A DNA stretch of 64,000 bases, taken from Mesorhizobium sp. GTDB taxonomy: Bacteria > Pseudomonadota > Alphaproteobacteria > Rhizobiales > Rhizobiaceae. The stretch spans positions 1 to 64,000 of the forward strand of contig NZ_JANJTZ010000034.1 in NCBI RefSeq assembly GCF_024710845.1. Direction: 5' to 3'. Shown here piece after piece: positions 48,983-56,784 of the stretch. Position 1 is the stretch's first letter. Each line of letters starts with the position of its first letter. The notes under the pieces were generated by a model. The model was not told where the DNA came from. It made no database searches and worked only from the letters and a program-made list of their open reading frames with translations. The position numbers and the translations under genes were made by a program.

Positions 48983-49576
48983 CTAACCCAGCATCGGCAC
49001 CAGTGTCACCGCCAGCAGCACGCCCATCGCGACGTTGAACCATTTGAGCCGCACCGGGTCGGCGAGGAAGCCGCGCAGCGCCACGCCGAACCCTGCCCAG
49101 GTAGAGACGCTCGGCACGTTGACCACGGCGAACGCTGCCGCGACCAGCAGCATGGTGAGGAACGGATGCTGCGGATTGGTGTAGACCGCCATTGCCGTCA
49201 CCGCCATCACCCAGGCCTTCGGATTGACCCACTGGAACGCCGCCGCCTCGAGGAAGGTCATCGGCCGCGTGCCGGCCTTGCCTTCTCCCATCGACCGCGA
49301 CATGGCGATCTTCCAGGCGAGGTAGAGAAGATAGGCCGCGCCCGCGATCTTCAGCGCCAGGTGCAATTGCGGATAGGCGGTCAGCACCGCGCCGAGACCG
49401 AGCCCGACGCCGATCAGCAGCGAGAAGAAGCCCGTCCCAATGCCCAGCATATGCGGGATCGTCCGCACGAAGCCGAAATTCACGCCCGACGCGAGCAGCA
49501 TCAGATTGTTCGGCCCGGGCGTGATCGACGTGACGAAGGCGAACACGACCAGCGCGAGGAACAGGTCGAGCGACAT
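48983..49576 (-). CDS. LysE/RhtB family amino-acid exporter
   Basis: A 197-residue membrane protein with about six helices. The N-terminal FVTSITPGPNNLMLLASGVNFG is the LysE/RhtB signature. FQWVNPKAWVMAVTAMAVY is the second conserved segment. The substrate cannot be assigned. A palindrome lies upstream at 49603-49621. Confidence 0.9.
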   Translation of the reverse strand: MSLDLFLALVVFAFVTSITPGPNNLMLLASGVNFGFVRTIPHMLGIGTGFFSLLIGVGLGLGAVLTAYPQLHLALKIAGAAYLLYLAWKIAMSRSMGEGKAGTRPMTFLEAAAFQWVNPKAWVMAVTAMAVYTNPQHPFLTMLLVAAAFAVVNVPSVSTWAGFGVALRGFLADPVRLKWFNVAMGVLLAVTLVPMLG

Positions 49577-49602
49577 TGGGGCGTTTCCGGGCGGTTGCTT
49601 TT

Positions 49603-49621
49603 ATGTCAGCTATACTGACAT
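49603..49621. promoter_or_regulatory. Inverted repeat upstream of the LysE exporter gene
   Basis: ATGTCAG-CTATA-CTGACAT, a perfect 7-base inverted repeat, lies 27 bases upstream of the exporter start codon at 49576. It is a probable operator for a dimeric regulator. No regulator gene is adjacent. Confidence 0.5.
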
Positions 49622-49671
49622 TTGTGGACGCGATATTAGTGGTCCAACGCTGGTCCGCCGTTGGCTCAGAT

Positions 49672-49692
49672 GGAGGGGATCACATCCCCTCC
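49672..49692. other. Hairpin spanning the ilvN stop codon
   Basis: GGAGGGGAT (49672-49680) pairs perfectly with ATCCCCTCC (49684-49692) around a three-base loop. The ilvN stop (TCA on the plus strand at 49680-49682) lies inside it. There is no T-tract, so it is not a standard terminator; it could protect the 3' end of the mRNA or cause Rho-linked ending. Confidence 0.5.
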
Positions 49693-50252
49693 GGCCCGCG
49701 GTTCATCGCGGCGACGCCGGTGCGGCAGATCTCGATCAGCCCGAGCGGCTTCATGATGGCGATGAACTGGTCGATCTTCGAGCTCTTGCCGGTGATCTCG
49801 AAGATGAAATGCTCGGTGGTCGCGTCCGAAACCTTGGCGTGGAAGGCTTCCGCCAGCCGGAGCGCCTCGACCCGTTCCTCGCCCTTGCCCGCCACCTTCA
49901 CCAGCGCCAGCTCGCGCTCCAGGGGCCTCTCCTGGCCGCGCTCGCGCGCCACCACCGTCAGGTCGACCACCCGGTGCACCGGGACGATGCGCTCGAGTTG
50001 GTGCTTGATCTGCTCGAGCACATGCGGCGTGCCGCGCGTCTGGATGGTGATGCGCGAAAGGTGCTGCTCGTGCTCGGTCTCCGACACGGTCAGGCTGTCG
50101 ATGTTGTAGGCGCGGCCGGAGAACAGGCCGATGACGCGCGCGAGCACCCCCGGCTCGTTGTCGACGAGCACCGAGAGCGTATGGCTCTCGGGCTGCGCCG
50201 TGTCCTTGGCGATGAAATAGGCGGAGCCGGTGGGCTGAAGCTGGGCGTTCAT
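49680..50252 (-). CDS. ilvN: Acetolactate synthase small (regulatory) subunit
   Basis: A 190-residue protein of the IlvH/IlvN type. The N-terminal ACT domain (SHTLSVLVDNEPGVLARVIGLFSGR, about residues 20-45) binds valine and confers feedback inhibition; RITIQTRGTPHVLEQIKHQL follows. The C-terminal half completes the fold. It follows ilvB by 52 bases on the same strand, in the order ilvB-ilvN. Confidence 0.97.
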   Translation of the reverse strand: MNAQLQPTGSAYFIAKDTAQPESHTLSVLVDNEPGVLARVIGLFSGRAYNIDSLTVSETEHEQHLSRITIQTRGTPHVLEQIKHQLERIVPVHRVVDLTVVARERGQERPLERELALVKVAGKGEERVEALRLAEAFHAKVSDATTEHFIFEITGKSSKIDQFIAIMKPLGLIEICRTGVAAMNRGPEGM

Positions 50253-50304
50253 GGATGAATCTCTCTCTGAAGCAGAAGGCGCAAGTCTCTGGGGAAGCTG
50301 GTGA

Positions 50305-52092
50305 TCACACCAGCTCCCTGCCCTTCGCGTCGATCGCGTTGGCCACCGCCTCGTCCGTCGCCTCGTCCGGCAACAGCATCTCGTTGTGCGCCTTGCCCGA
50401 CGGGATCATCGGGAAGCAGTTGGCGAGGTTGGCCACGCGGCAGTCGAAGATGACCGGCTTCTTCACGTCGATCATCTCCTGGATCGCGTCATCGAGCTTG
50501 CCCGGCTTGTCGCAACGGATGCCGTGCGCGCCGAAGGCCTGCGCCATCAATACGAAGTCCGGCATCGCCTCGGTGTAGGAATGCGACAGCCGGTTGCCGT
50601 GCAGCAGCTGCTGCCACTGCCGCACCATGCCCATGTACTGGTTGTTGAGGATGAAGATCTTGATCGGTGCGTTGTACTGCACCGCGCAGCTCATCTCCTG
50701 CATCGTCATCTGCACCGAAGCGTCGCCGGCGATGTCGATGACGAGTGCGTCGGGATGCGCGATCTGGACGCCGAGCGCCGCCGGCAGGCCGTAGCCCATC
50801 GTGCCGAGGCCACCCGATGTCATCCAGCGGTTCGGCTTGTCGAAATGGAAGTGTTGCGCCGCCCACATCTGGTGCTGGCCGACTTCCGTCGTGATGTAGG
50901 TGTCGCGGCCCTTGGTCGCCTCGTAGAGGCGCTGGATCGCGTATTGCGGCATGATCACGTCGTCATTGTTCTTGAACGCGAAAGAGTCGCGCGCGCGCCA
51001 GCGGGCGATCTGCTCCCACCAGGGATAGAGCTCCTTCTTGTCGGCCTTGGCGGTCGCCCGCCACAGCCGCACCATGTCCTCCAGCACGCGGCCGACATCG
51101 CCCATGATGCCGATCTCGGCATGCACGTTCTTGTTGATCGAGGACGGATCGATATCGATGTGGATCTTGCGCGAATTGGGCGAGAACGCGTTCAGCCGGC
51201 CGGTGATGCGGTCGTCGAAGCGCGCGCCGATGCACAGCATCACGTCGCAATCGTGCATCGCCATGTTGGCTTCGTAGGAGCCGTGCATGCCGAGCATGCC
51301 GAGCCAATTCTTGCCCGAGGCCGGATAGGCGCCGAGCCCCATCAGCGTCGAGGTGATCGGGAAGCCGGTCAGGTCGACCAGTTCGCGCAGCAGATGGCTG
51401 GCCTCCGGACCCGAATTGATGACGCCGCCGCCGGAATAGATGATCGGCTTCTTCGCGGTCGACATCAGCGCCACCGCCGCCTTGATCTTCTCAAGGTCAC
51501 CCTGCAGCTTCGGCTGATAGGAGGAGCGCGGCGCCGTCTGCGGCGGGGTGTAGATGCCTTTCGCGAACTGCACATCTTTCGGAATGTCGACCACGACGGG
51601 CCCCGGCCGGCCGGTCGTCGCCACGAGGAAGGCCTCGTGCAGGATGCGCGCCAGGTCGTTGACGTCCTTCACCAGCCAGTTGTGCTTGGTGCAGGGCCGC
51701 GTGATGCCGACCGTATCGCATTCCTGGAAGGCGTCGGAGCCGATCAGCGTGGTCGGCACCTGGCCGGTGAGGCAGACCAGCGGGATCGAATCCATCAGCG
51801 CGTCCTGCAACGGCGTCACCGCGTTGGTGGCGCCGGGGCCGGAGGTGACGAGAAACACGCCGGGTTTGCCAGTCGAGCGCGCATAGCCTTCGGCGGCATG
51901 TCCTGCGCCCTGCTCGTGCCGCACCAGGATGTGCTCGATGTCGTCCTGCTGGAACAGTTCGTCGTAGATCGGAAGGACGGCGCCGCCCGGATAGCCGAAC
52001 AGGTGCTCGACCCCGTTGTCCCTGAGGGCCTGGACTACCATCTCCGCGCCCGTCATCTCGCGTCGTCCGGTTTCCTGCGTCGCCTTGTTCAT
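50305..52092 (-). CDS. ilvB: Acetolactate synthase large (catalytic) subunit
   Basis: A 595-residue thiamine-diphosphate enzyme that makes acetolactate or acetohydroxybutyrate. It opens MNKATQETGRREMTGAEMVV. The catalytic Glu is in YDELFQQDDIEHILVRHEQG, FVTSGPGATN-like VTSGPGATNAVTPL follows, and the cofactor motif GDASVQMTMQEMSCAVQYNAPIKIFILNN is at about residues 441-470. It is preceded by a full attenuation leader (52157-52304). Confidence 0.98.
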   Translation of the reverse strand: MNKATQETGRREMTGAEMVVQALRDNGVEHLFGYPGGAVLPIYDELFQQDDIEHILVRHEQGAGHAAEGYARSTGKPGVFLVTSGPGATNAVTPLQDALMDSIPLVCLTGQVPTTLIGSDAFQECDTVGITRPCTKHNWLVKDVNDLARILHEAFLVATTGRPGPVVVDIPKDVQFAKGIYTPPQTAPRSSYQPKLQGDLEKIKAAVALMSTAKKPIIYSGGGVINSGPEASHLLRELVDLTGFPITSTLMGLGAYPASGKNWLGMLGMHGSYEANMAMHDCDVMLCIGARFDDRITGRLNAFSPNSRKIHIDIDPSSINKNVHAEIGIMGDVGRVLEDMVRLWRATAKADKKELYPWWEQIARWRARDSFAFKNNDDVIMPQYAIQRLYEATKGRDTYITTEVGQHQMWAAQHFHFDKPNRWMTSGGLGTMGYGLPAALGVQIAHPDALVIDIAGDASVQMTMQEMSCAVQYNAPIKIFILNNQYMGMVRQWQQLLHGNRLSHSYTEAMPDFVLMAQAFGAHGIRCDKPGKLDDAIQEMIDVKKPVIFDCRVANLANCFPMIPSGKAHNEMLLPDEATDEAVANAIDAKGRELV

Positions 52093-52156
52093 GGTCGTCG
52101 TCCGTTCAATGTGCCGCTGCGGCGTGGTGGTGGTCGTTTATCGGTATCGGAGGCAA

Positions 52157-52182
52157 TAAAAAAGGCCCCCGGAAGGGAGCCT
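52157..52182 (-). terminator. Attenuator terminator of the ilvB leader
   Basis: On the minus strand AGGCTCCC (52182-52175) pairs with GGGGGCCT (52170-52163), one G-U pair, around TTCC. It is followed by a run of six Ts (52163-52158). It lies between the leader peptide and ilvB, 65 bases before the ilvB start, so read-through controls the operon. Confidence 0.88.
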
Positions 52183-52186
52183 GCTT

Positions 52187-52236
52187 GGCGCATGGGGTGC
52201 TTTCGCCCGGCGGTTACACCGCCTTGCCCACGCGCC
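52187..52236 (-). promoter_or_regulatory. Leader RNA hairpins alternative to the ilvB terminator
   Basis: Two structures are visible on the minus strand. GGCGGT-GTA-ACCGCC (52223-52209) forms a tight hairpin over the leader stop codon. GGCGCGTGGG (52236-52227) can pair with CCCATGCGCC (52196-52187) with one G-U pair, enclosing it. The second arm abuts the terminator. I did not find an obvious longer antiterminator pairing, so the exact switch is unresolved. Confidence 0.6.
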
Positions 52237-52267
52237 GACCTACTACGAGAATGAGTGTCTGGTTCAT
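52214..52267 (-). CDS. ilvB operon leader peptide
   Basis: An 17-codon frame, MNQTLILVVGRRVGKAV, starts at 52267 and ends in TAA at 52214-52216. Five consecutive branched-chain residues (LILVV, codons 5-9) are followed by two more valines, the classic control-codon composition of ilv attenuators. There is no Shine-Dalgarno; the predicted promoter places the transcription start at or one base before the ATG, so the leader is probably leaderless, as for rhizobial trpL. A longer overlapping frame (52089-52304) is not supported. Confidence 0.85.
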   Translation of the reverse strand: MNQTLILVVGRRVGKAV

Positions 52268-52275
52268 CGGGCGGG

Positions 52276-52304
52276 ACCATAGAGTTCAGCGCCCCCTGCG
52301 TCAA
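52276..52304 (-). promoter_or_regulatory. Promoter of the ilvBN operon
   Basis: On the minus strand TTGACG (52304-52299) and TATGGT (52281-52276) are separated by 17 bases. The first matches five of six -35 consensus bases and the second four of six for -10. Transcription would begin near 52267-52269, at the leader-peptide ATG. Confidence 0.7.
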
Positions 52305-52330
52305 TCGCCATTTCGCCGGCTCTCGACAAA

Positions 52331-52358
52331 CGAAAGGCTCCCGCGTGGGAGCCTTTCG
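52331..52358. terminator. Terminator downstream of the DUF1236 gene
   Basis: A perfect 12-base-pair stem, CGAAAGGCTCCC (52331-52342) with GGGAGCCTTTCG (52347-52358), closes a GCGT loop. It lies 23 bases past the DUF1236 stop on the minus strand and upstream of the ilvBN promoter, insulating one from the other. Confidence 0.8.
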
Positions 52359-52381
52359 AGCCGCATCTTACGACCGTCTGT

Positions 52382-52810
52382 TCAGCCGTTGATGTAGACG
52401 ACCTCACGGGTCTGCTTCTTCACCACGACCGGGCCGCTGTCGACATAGACGTAGCCGAACTCCGGCGCGTCGGGGATCTCGTGGATCACGACGGTCTGGG
52501 GAATGACCGTTCCGACGGCGACCTTCTCGTCGATCACCACCGGTTCCACCGGGTTGGCGATGACATACTCGCGTGCCGGCTCGGGCACTGACGTCGCCGC
52601 GCCGATCGCGGCACCCGCCACGCCACCGACCACGGCGCCGACAGGCCCGCCGACCACGGCACCCGCGGCCGCGCCTGTCACGGCGCCCGCGCCGGTCTCG
52701 AATTTCTGGTTCTCGACGTCCTGTGTCGTCTGCGACGGTGCCTCCTGGGCCAGAGCGCCGGTGGCAAAGACGCCGGCAAGAGCCGTCGTAACAATGAACT
52801 TCTTGAGCAT
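52382..52810 (-). CDS. DUF1236 domain secreted protein
   Basis: A 142-residue protein from ATG 52810 with GGAG upstream. A signal peptide is clear (MLKKFIVTTALAGVFATGAL, cleavage after ALA). A glycine/alanine-rich segment with GAVVGGPVGAVVGGVAGAA follows, resembling glycine-zipper motifs. The C terminus PEFGYVYVDSGPVVVKKQTR is DUF1236, found in rhizobial envelope proteins of unknown function. Confidence 0.88.
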   Translation of the reverse strand: MLKKFIVTTALAGVFATGALAQEAPSQTTQDVENQKFETGAGAVTGAAAGAVVGGPVGAVVGGVAGAAIGAATSVPEPAREYVIANPVEPVVIDEKVAVGTVIPQTVVIHEIPDAPEFGYVYVDSGPVVVKKQTREVVYING

Positions 52811-52987
52811 TGGAATTCTCCTCGTATCTACGACCCCCTCTCCCGGAAACGCCTCGGGCGCGGTGCGGTTCCCCGCGCTGGATCGGTTCGAATGCGACGC
52901 GGTTCGTTCACCCCTCGTCAACCAAGCGTCCTCACGCGGACTTAACCCCGTTCGTTTATGACGGGTCGGGGGAATAGGGGTGCCTTG

Positions 52988-54808
52988 ATGTTTGTCGACC
53001 GCGAAAGCGAAGGACCAGAACCTGGCGGGCAGATCGTCCGCGACGCGGCCCAGGAGGCGGCCCGCATCCTTGGACATGTTATCCAGTGCGACGGCGCCCA
53101 TGCGACGATCGCGACCACCGCAGCCGGCGGCAAGAGCCAGGAATCCGGCCAGTGGTCGGTCGGCAAGTTCATATCCATCAGCTTGGCGACCACGCGCACG
53201 GTCGGTCTGGTGCACGACGTTCACATCGACGGCAGCTGGCACGAGGAAGGCGACAACCGCATGCTCGTGCATGTCGACCTGATCGGAGAGGTCCGCGACG
53301 GCGAGGAAGGCGCGGCCCCGACCTTCGACCGCGGCATCGCCCAATACCCTCATATCGGCGCCATCGCCCACCGCATCAGGCAGCGCGACCTCGCCGCCAT
53401 CTACGAGATCGGCGGCCACGACGCCGTCCCTATCGGCACTCTCTCGCAGGACGAAAGCGTCCTTGCGCACATCGCGATGGGCCGCACGCTCAGCCGCCAC
53501 TTCGCCGTGGTAGGGTCCACCGGCGTTGGCAAGTCGACCGCCGTGTCCCTGCTGCTGCACAAGGCGATCGAGAGCCGCCCGAACCTGCGCGTTCTGATCC
53601 TTGATCCGCACAACGAATTCGCCAGCGCCTTTCCCGACAAAGCGGTGACACTCGACTCCGACACGCTGGATCTGCCTTTCTGGATGTTCCGGCTCGAGGA
53701 ACTCGTCGAAGTGCTCTATCTCGGCCGCGAACCGATCGTGGAAGAAGTCGAGCTTCTGCGCGATCTGATTCCGGCGGCGAAGGCCGAGCATCGCGGCACG
53801 GGCAACGTATCCCTGCGGCGCAGCGCAGAGGCCGGCGGAATTACCGCCGACACGCCGATCCCCTACCGCATGGCCGACGTCATGCGCATCCTCGATGACC
53901 GCGTGGGCCTGCTAGACAGTAAGGACCTTCGGCCCGTCTACCGTTCCCTGCGTCAGCGGCTCGACAGCGCGATACGCGATCCGCGTTTTCGCTTCATGTT
54001 CGGCGCCCGTATCATCGAGGACAACATCACCTCGGCGATCGGCCGCATCTTCCGCATTCCCACTCAAGGCAAACCGGTGACGTGTTTCCATATGGCCGGC
54101 ATGCCGTCCGAGGTGGTGAACTCGGTCTGCTCCGTGCTCGCTCGGCTCGCCTTCGATCTGACATTGTGGGGCAAGGGGCAGATCGAATTGCTCGTCCTGT
54201 GTGAAGAGGCGCACCGCTATATGCCGGTTGATCCGCGGATGGGTTTTGCGCCGACCCGGCATGCGCTTGCCCGCATCGCCAAGGAAGGCCGTAAATATGG
54301 CTGTTATCTCGGCGTCGTCACGCAGCGCCCGGGAGAGCTCGATCCGACGATCTTCTCGCAATGTTCGACCGTTTTCGCCATGCGCCTGCCCAACGAGCAG
54401 GACCAGGCGATCATCCGCTCCGCGATATCGGACGCCTCCGCGTCGGCGCTTTCCTTCCTGTCGTCCATGGGGCAGCGCGAGGCAATCGCCTTCGGCGACG
54501 GTGTCGCTGCGACTATGCGGATGAAATTCGAATTCCTCGACCGACGCTACATACCCGGTTCCGCCACGCGCGACCGCACGGCGCCGGAAATCGAGGCGCC
54601 GGGCGATCTCGATCTCAATTCCATCGTCGAGCGGATGCGCAATGGCGGCCGCGATCCCTCCGCCGATGACGCCTGGTTTGGGCCGGTGACGCCCGCCGCT
54701 CCGGCAGCGGGCGGGCCCGAGCAGCGCCCGAGCCTGGCGCGTCTCTCGCCTTTCGTCGACGAGCCGATCCGCCAGGAGCGCCGGCCGGATGGAAGGTTGT
54801 TCGGGTAA
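52988..54808 (+). CDS. HerA-like (DUF87) ATPase
   Basis: About 606 residues from the ATG at 52988 (MFVDRESEGPEPGGQIVRDA). The N-terminal beta-barrel-like region is followed by Walker A GSTGVGKSTAV at about residues 176-186, ILDPHNEFAS, and Walker B LLVLCEEAHRYMP. HerA ATPases form hexamers that move DNA. NurA, their usual nuclease partner, is not in the window. Single HerA genes of this size are widespread in alphaproteobacteria; the role here is unknown. Confidence 0.9.
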   Translation: MFVDRESEGPEPGGQIVRDAAQEAARILGHVIQCDGAHATIATTAAGGKSQESGQWSVGKFISISLATTRTVGLVHDVHIDGSWHEEGDNRMLVHVDLIGEVRDGEEGAAPTFDRGIAQYPHIGAIAHRIRQRDLAAIYEIGGHDAVPIGTLSQDESVLAHIAMGRTLSRHFAVVGSTGVGKSTAVSLLLHKAIESRPNLRVLILDPHNEFASAFPDKAVTLDSDTLDLPFWMFRLEELVEVLYLGREPIVEEVELLRDLIPAAKAEHRGTGNVSLRRSAEAGGITADTPIPYRMADVMRILDDRVGLLDSKDLRPVYRSLRQRLDSAIRDPRFRFMFGARIIEDNITSAIGRIFRIPTQGKPVTCFHMAGMPSEVVNSVCSVLARLAFDLTLWGKGQIELLVLCEEAHRYMPVDPRMGFAPTRHALARIAKEGRKYGCYLGVVTQRPGELDPTIFSQCSTVFAMRLPNEQDQAIIRSAISDASASALSFLSSMGQREAIAFGDGVAATMRMKFEFLDRRYIPGSATRDRTAPEIEAPGDLDLNSIVERMRNGGRDPSADDAWFGPVTPAAPAAGGPEQRPSLARLSPFVDEPIRQERRPDGRLFG

Positions 54809-54886
54809 ATTTCGGAGCAGTTGGGCAGCAAGGCAGGAGGAAAGCAGTGCGGCGGGGCGGACCTCGCCTGCAAGTTGGCTTCCTTC

Positions 54887-54918
54887 TTCCCTACTGCCCT
54901 ACTCCCCTACTTCCCTAT
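54887..54918. repeat. Four tandem copies of an octamer NNCCCTAC
   Basis: TTCCCTAC, TGCCCTAC, TCCCCTAC and TTCCCTAT follow one another without gaps. The array ends one base before the stop codon of the GGDEF gene on the minus strand. It is short and imperfect but could vary by slippage. Confidence 0.7.
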
Positions 54919-54919
54919 C

Positions 54920-55711
54920 TCACGCACAAACCCTGTTCCGCCCGAGCCGCTTCGCCTCGTAGAGCATGCGGTCGGCGCGGCGATAGAACTGTTCGGCGTT
55001 TTCCTTGCCGTCCCAGATCGCGATGCCGACGCTCGTCGTCACCCTCAGACGGACGTTCCCGGTGGTCACGCTCAGCGACGCGATCGCCTTTCGGATGCGC
55101 TCGGCGAGCTTGATAAGCATGTCGGTGTCCATGTTCGGAGCAACCACCGCGAACTCCTCGCCGCCGAGCCGGGCGACCACGTCGTGGTAGCGCGTGAACT
55201 CGCGCAGGCAGCCGGCCACCACCCTCAGCACCTCGTCGCCAACGTCATGCCCATGCGTGTCGTTGACCGACTTGAAATGATCGAGGTCGAGGACGAGAAG
55301 CCCGACGGGTTTGCCGATGCGCCGGAACTCCTCAAGATACTCGCGCAGCGCATCGTCGAAATAGCGCCGGTTCTGCATGCCTGTGAGGCTGTCCGTCAGA
55401 GCCGCATGTTCCAGCGTCTCGGACCGCGCGCTGAGCGATTCGGTCATGGCGCGCAGCTTGCCCTCTTCGCGCACCTGCTTTCGGATCAGGGGATAGATGA
55501 AGAACATGCCGAAGATGTTGGCCGTCGCCAGCAGGACCCCGGTGCCGAAGATGATCCGTCCAAGCTGGGCCAGGTTGCCGCCGAGTTGCGCCGGATCGCG
55601 TGTCTCGCCCGCAATCGCCAGAATCGAATAGCCGTAAGCGAGGCATCCGCCGGCGACGAGCACCAGCGCGATGAACACGAAAAAAGCCGATTCCGATTTA
55701 TGGAAACGCAT
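54920..55711 (-). CDS. Membrane-bound diguanylate cyclase (GGDEF)
   Basis: A 263-residue protein. Two N-terminal helices (about residues 10-35 and 50-76) anchor a short linker, then a GGDEF domain. DLDHFKSVNDTHGHDVGDEVL binds nucleotide, and the catalytic site is GGEEF with the I-site RYHD five residues before it (RxxD), so product inhibition is probably intact. It makes cyclic di-GMP. The two PilZ proteins at 36.7-37.3 kb are possible downstream effectors. Confidence 0.93.
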   Translation of the reverse strand: MRFHKSESAFFVFIALVLVAGGCLAYGYSILAIAGETRDPAQLGGNLAQLGRIIFGTGVLLATANIFGMFFIYPLIRKQVREEGKLRAMTESLSARSETLEHAALTDSLTGMQNRRYFDDALREYLEEFRRIGKPVGLLVLDLDHFKSVNDTHGHDVGDEVLRVVAGCLREFTRYHDVVARLGGEEFAVVAPNMDTDMLIKLAERIRKAIASLSVTTGNVRLRVTTSVGIAIWDGKENAEQFYRRADRMLYEAKRLGRNRVCA

Positions 55712-55815
55712 TATCCCCTCAGGCAGCGCCGACCCTTTCTATTTCAAACCGGTCCGTTCGCAACACCTAATGCCACAACCTCCGCTTGAATATGTGCCTT
55801 TAGGTCAACAAAGCT

Positions 55816-56784
55816 TTATTTCCCGAGAAGATGGCGCAACCCCGATGCGTCGCCACCCGCGGGAAGCCTGACCCATTGTGCGCCGAGTTGGTTACGAAAC
55901 CACGTAAGTTGTCGCTTGGCATATTGGCGGGTAGCCGCCTGTACCTTCGAAACCGCTTCGGAAAGTTCGCTCGTTCCGTCCAGGTACTCGCCGAATTCCG
56001 GCACGCCGATCGCCTTCATGGCCGGCAGCGCCGGATCGAGGCCGAGCGCGCGGATCTGCCTCACTTCCTCGACTGCGCCTTCCTCCACCATCCGCTCGAC
56101 CCGGGCATCGATGCGCCGGTGCAGCAGCGCCCGGTCAATATCGGTCACCAGGCAGGTCGCCGTCGCCGGATCGACCAGCGGAACCCCGAGTTGCGCCTGC
56201 CAATCCCTGATCGAGCGGCCCGACGCCTCGAGGACCTCGAGCGCGCGCGCGATCCTCTGCCCGTCGGTCGCGCGCAACGCCAGGGCCGTTTCCGGATCGC
56301 GCTCGGCCAGGATGGAGTGCAGACGCTCGGCGCCGTCGCGAAGGAGCCGGTCGCGCCATGAGTCCCTGATTGCGGCGGGAATGTCAGGCATCTCCGCCAG
56401 TCCCCCGAGCAGCGCACGGAAGTAAAGTCCCGTCCCGCCGACGAAAATCGCGGGCCGACCCTCGAGGTCGCCGCCGGCGGTCAACTTTTCGACGTCGCGC
56501 GTCCACTCGCCGGTCGAATAGGCCACCGACGGATGCAGGTGCCCGTAGAGGTGATGAGGCGCGGCGCGCAGGTCCTCGATACCGGGCCGCGCCGTCAGCA
56601 CACGCAGCACGTCGTAGACCTGCATCGAATCGGCGTTGACGATCGCGCCGCCGGTCAGTCGCGCCACCTCGAGCGCCAGAGCCGACTTGCCGCTCGCCGT
56701 CGCTCCCGCTATCAGGACCGCGCCCTTGAGCGGCAATCCGCCGCCTGCCGCGCCGGGATTCCGTATGACCTCTTTCGTCGCCAC
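55816..56784 (-). CDS. miaA: tRNA dimethylallyltransferase
   Basis: A 322-residue enzyme (from GTG 56784) that prenylates A37 of tRNAs reading UNN codons. AGATASGKSALALE is the P-loop, NADSMQVYDVLRVLTARP is highly conserved, and FVGGTGLYFRALLGG and the C-terminal RQYAKRQLTWFRNQ segment complete the fold. The start is uncertain: GTG 56784 overlaps the divergent serB by 20 bases, TTG 56736 would not and gives 306 residues. Neither has a strong ribosome binding site. Confidence 0.88.
   Translation of the reverse strand: MATKEVIRNPGAAGGGLPLKGAVLIAGATASGKSALALEVARLTGGAIVNADSMQVYDVLRVLTARPGIEDLRAAPHHLYGHLHPSVAYSTGEWTRDVEKLTAGGDLEGRPAIFVGGTGLYFRALLGGLAEMPDIPAAIRDSWRDRLLRDGAERLHSILAERDPETALALRATDGQRIARALEVLEASGRSIRDWQAQLGVPLVDPATATCLVTDIDRALLHRRIDARVERMVEEGAVEEVRQIRALGLDPALPAMKAIGVPEFGEYLDGTSELSEAVSKVQAATRQYAKRQLTWFRNQLGAQWVRLPAGGDASGLRHLLGK

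Noticed and set aside
52089-52304. A 71-residue minus-strand frame covering the ilvB leader
   Set aside because: It reads through the terminator hairpin in a different frame from the LILVV peptide and has no family resemblance.
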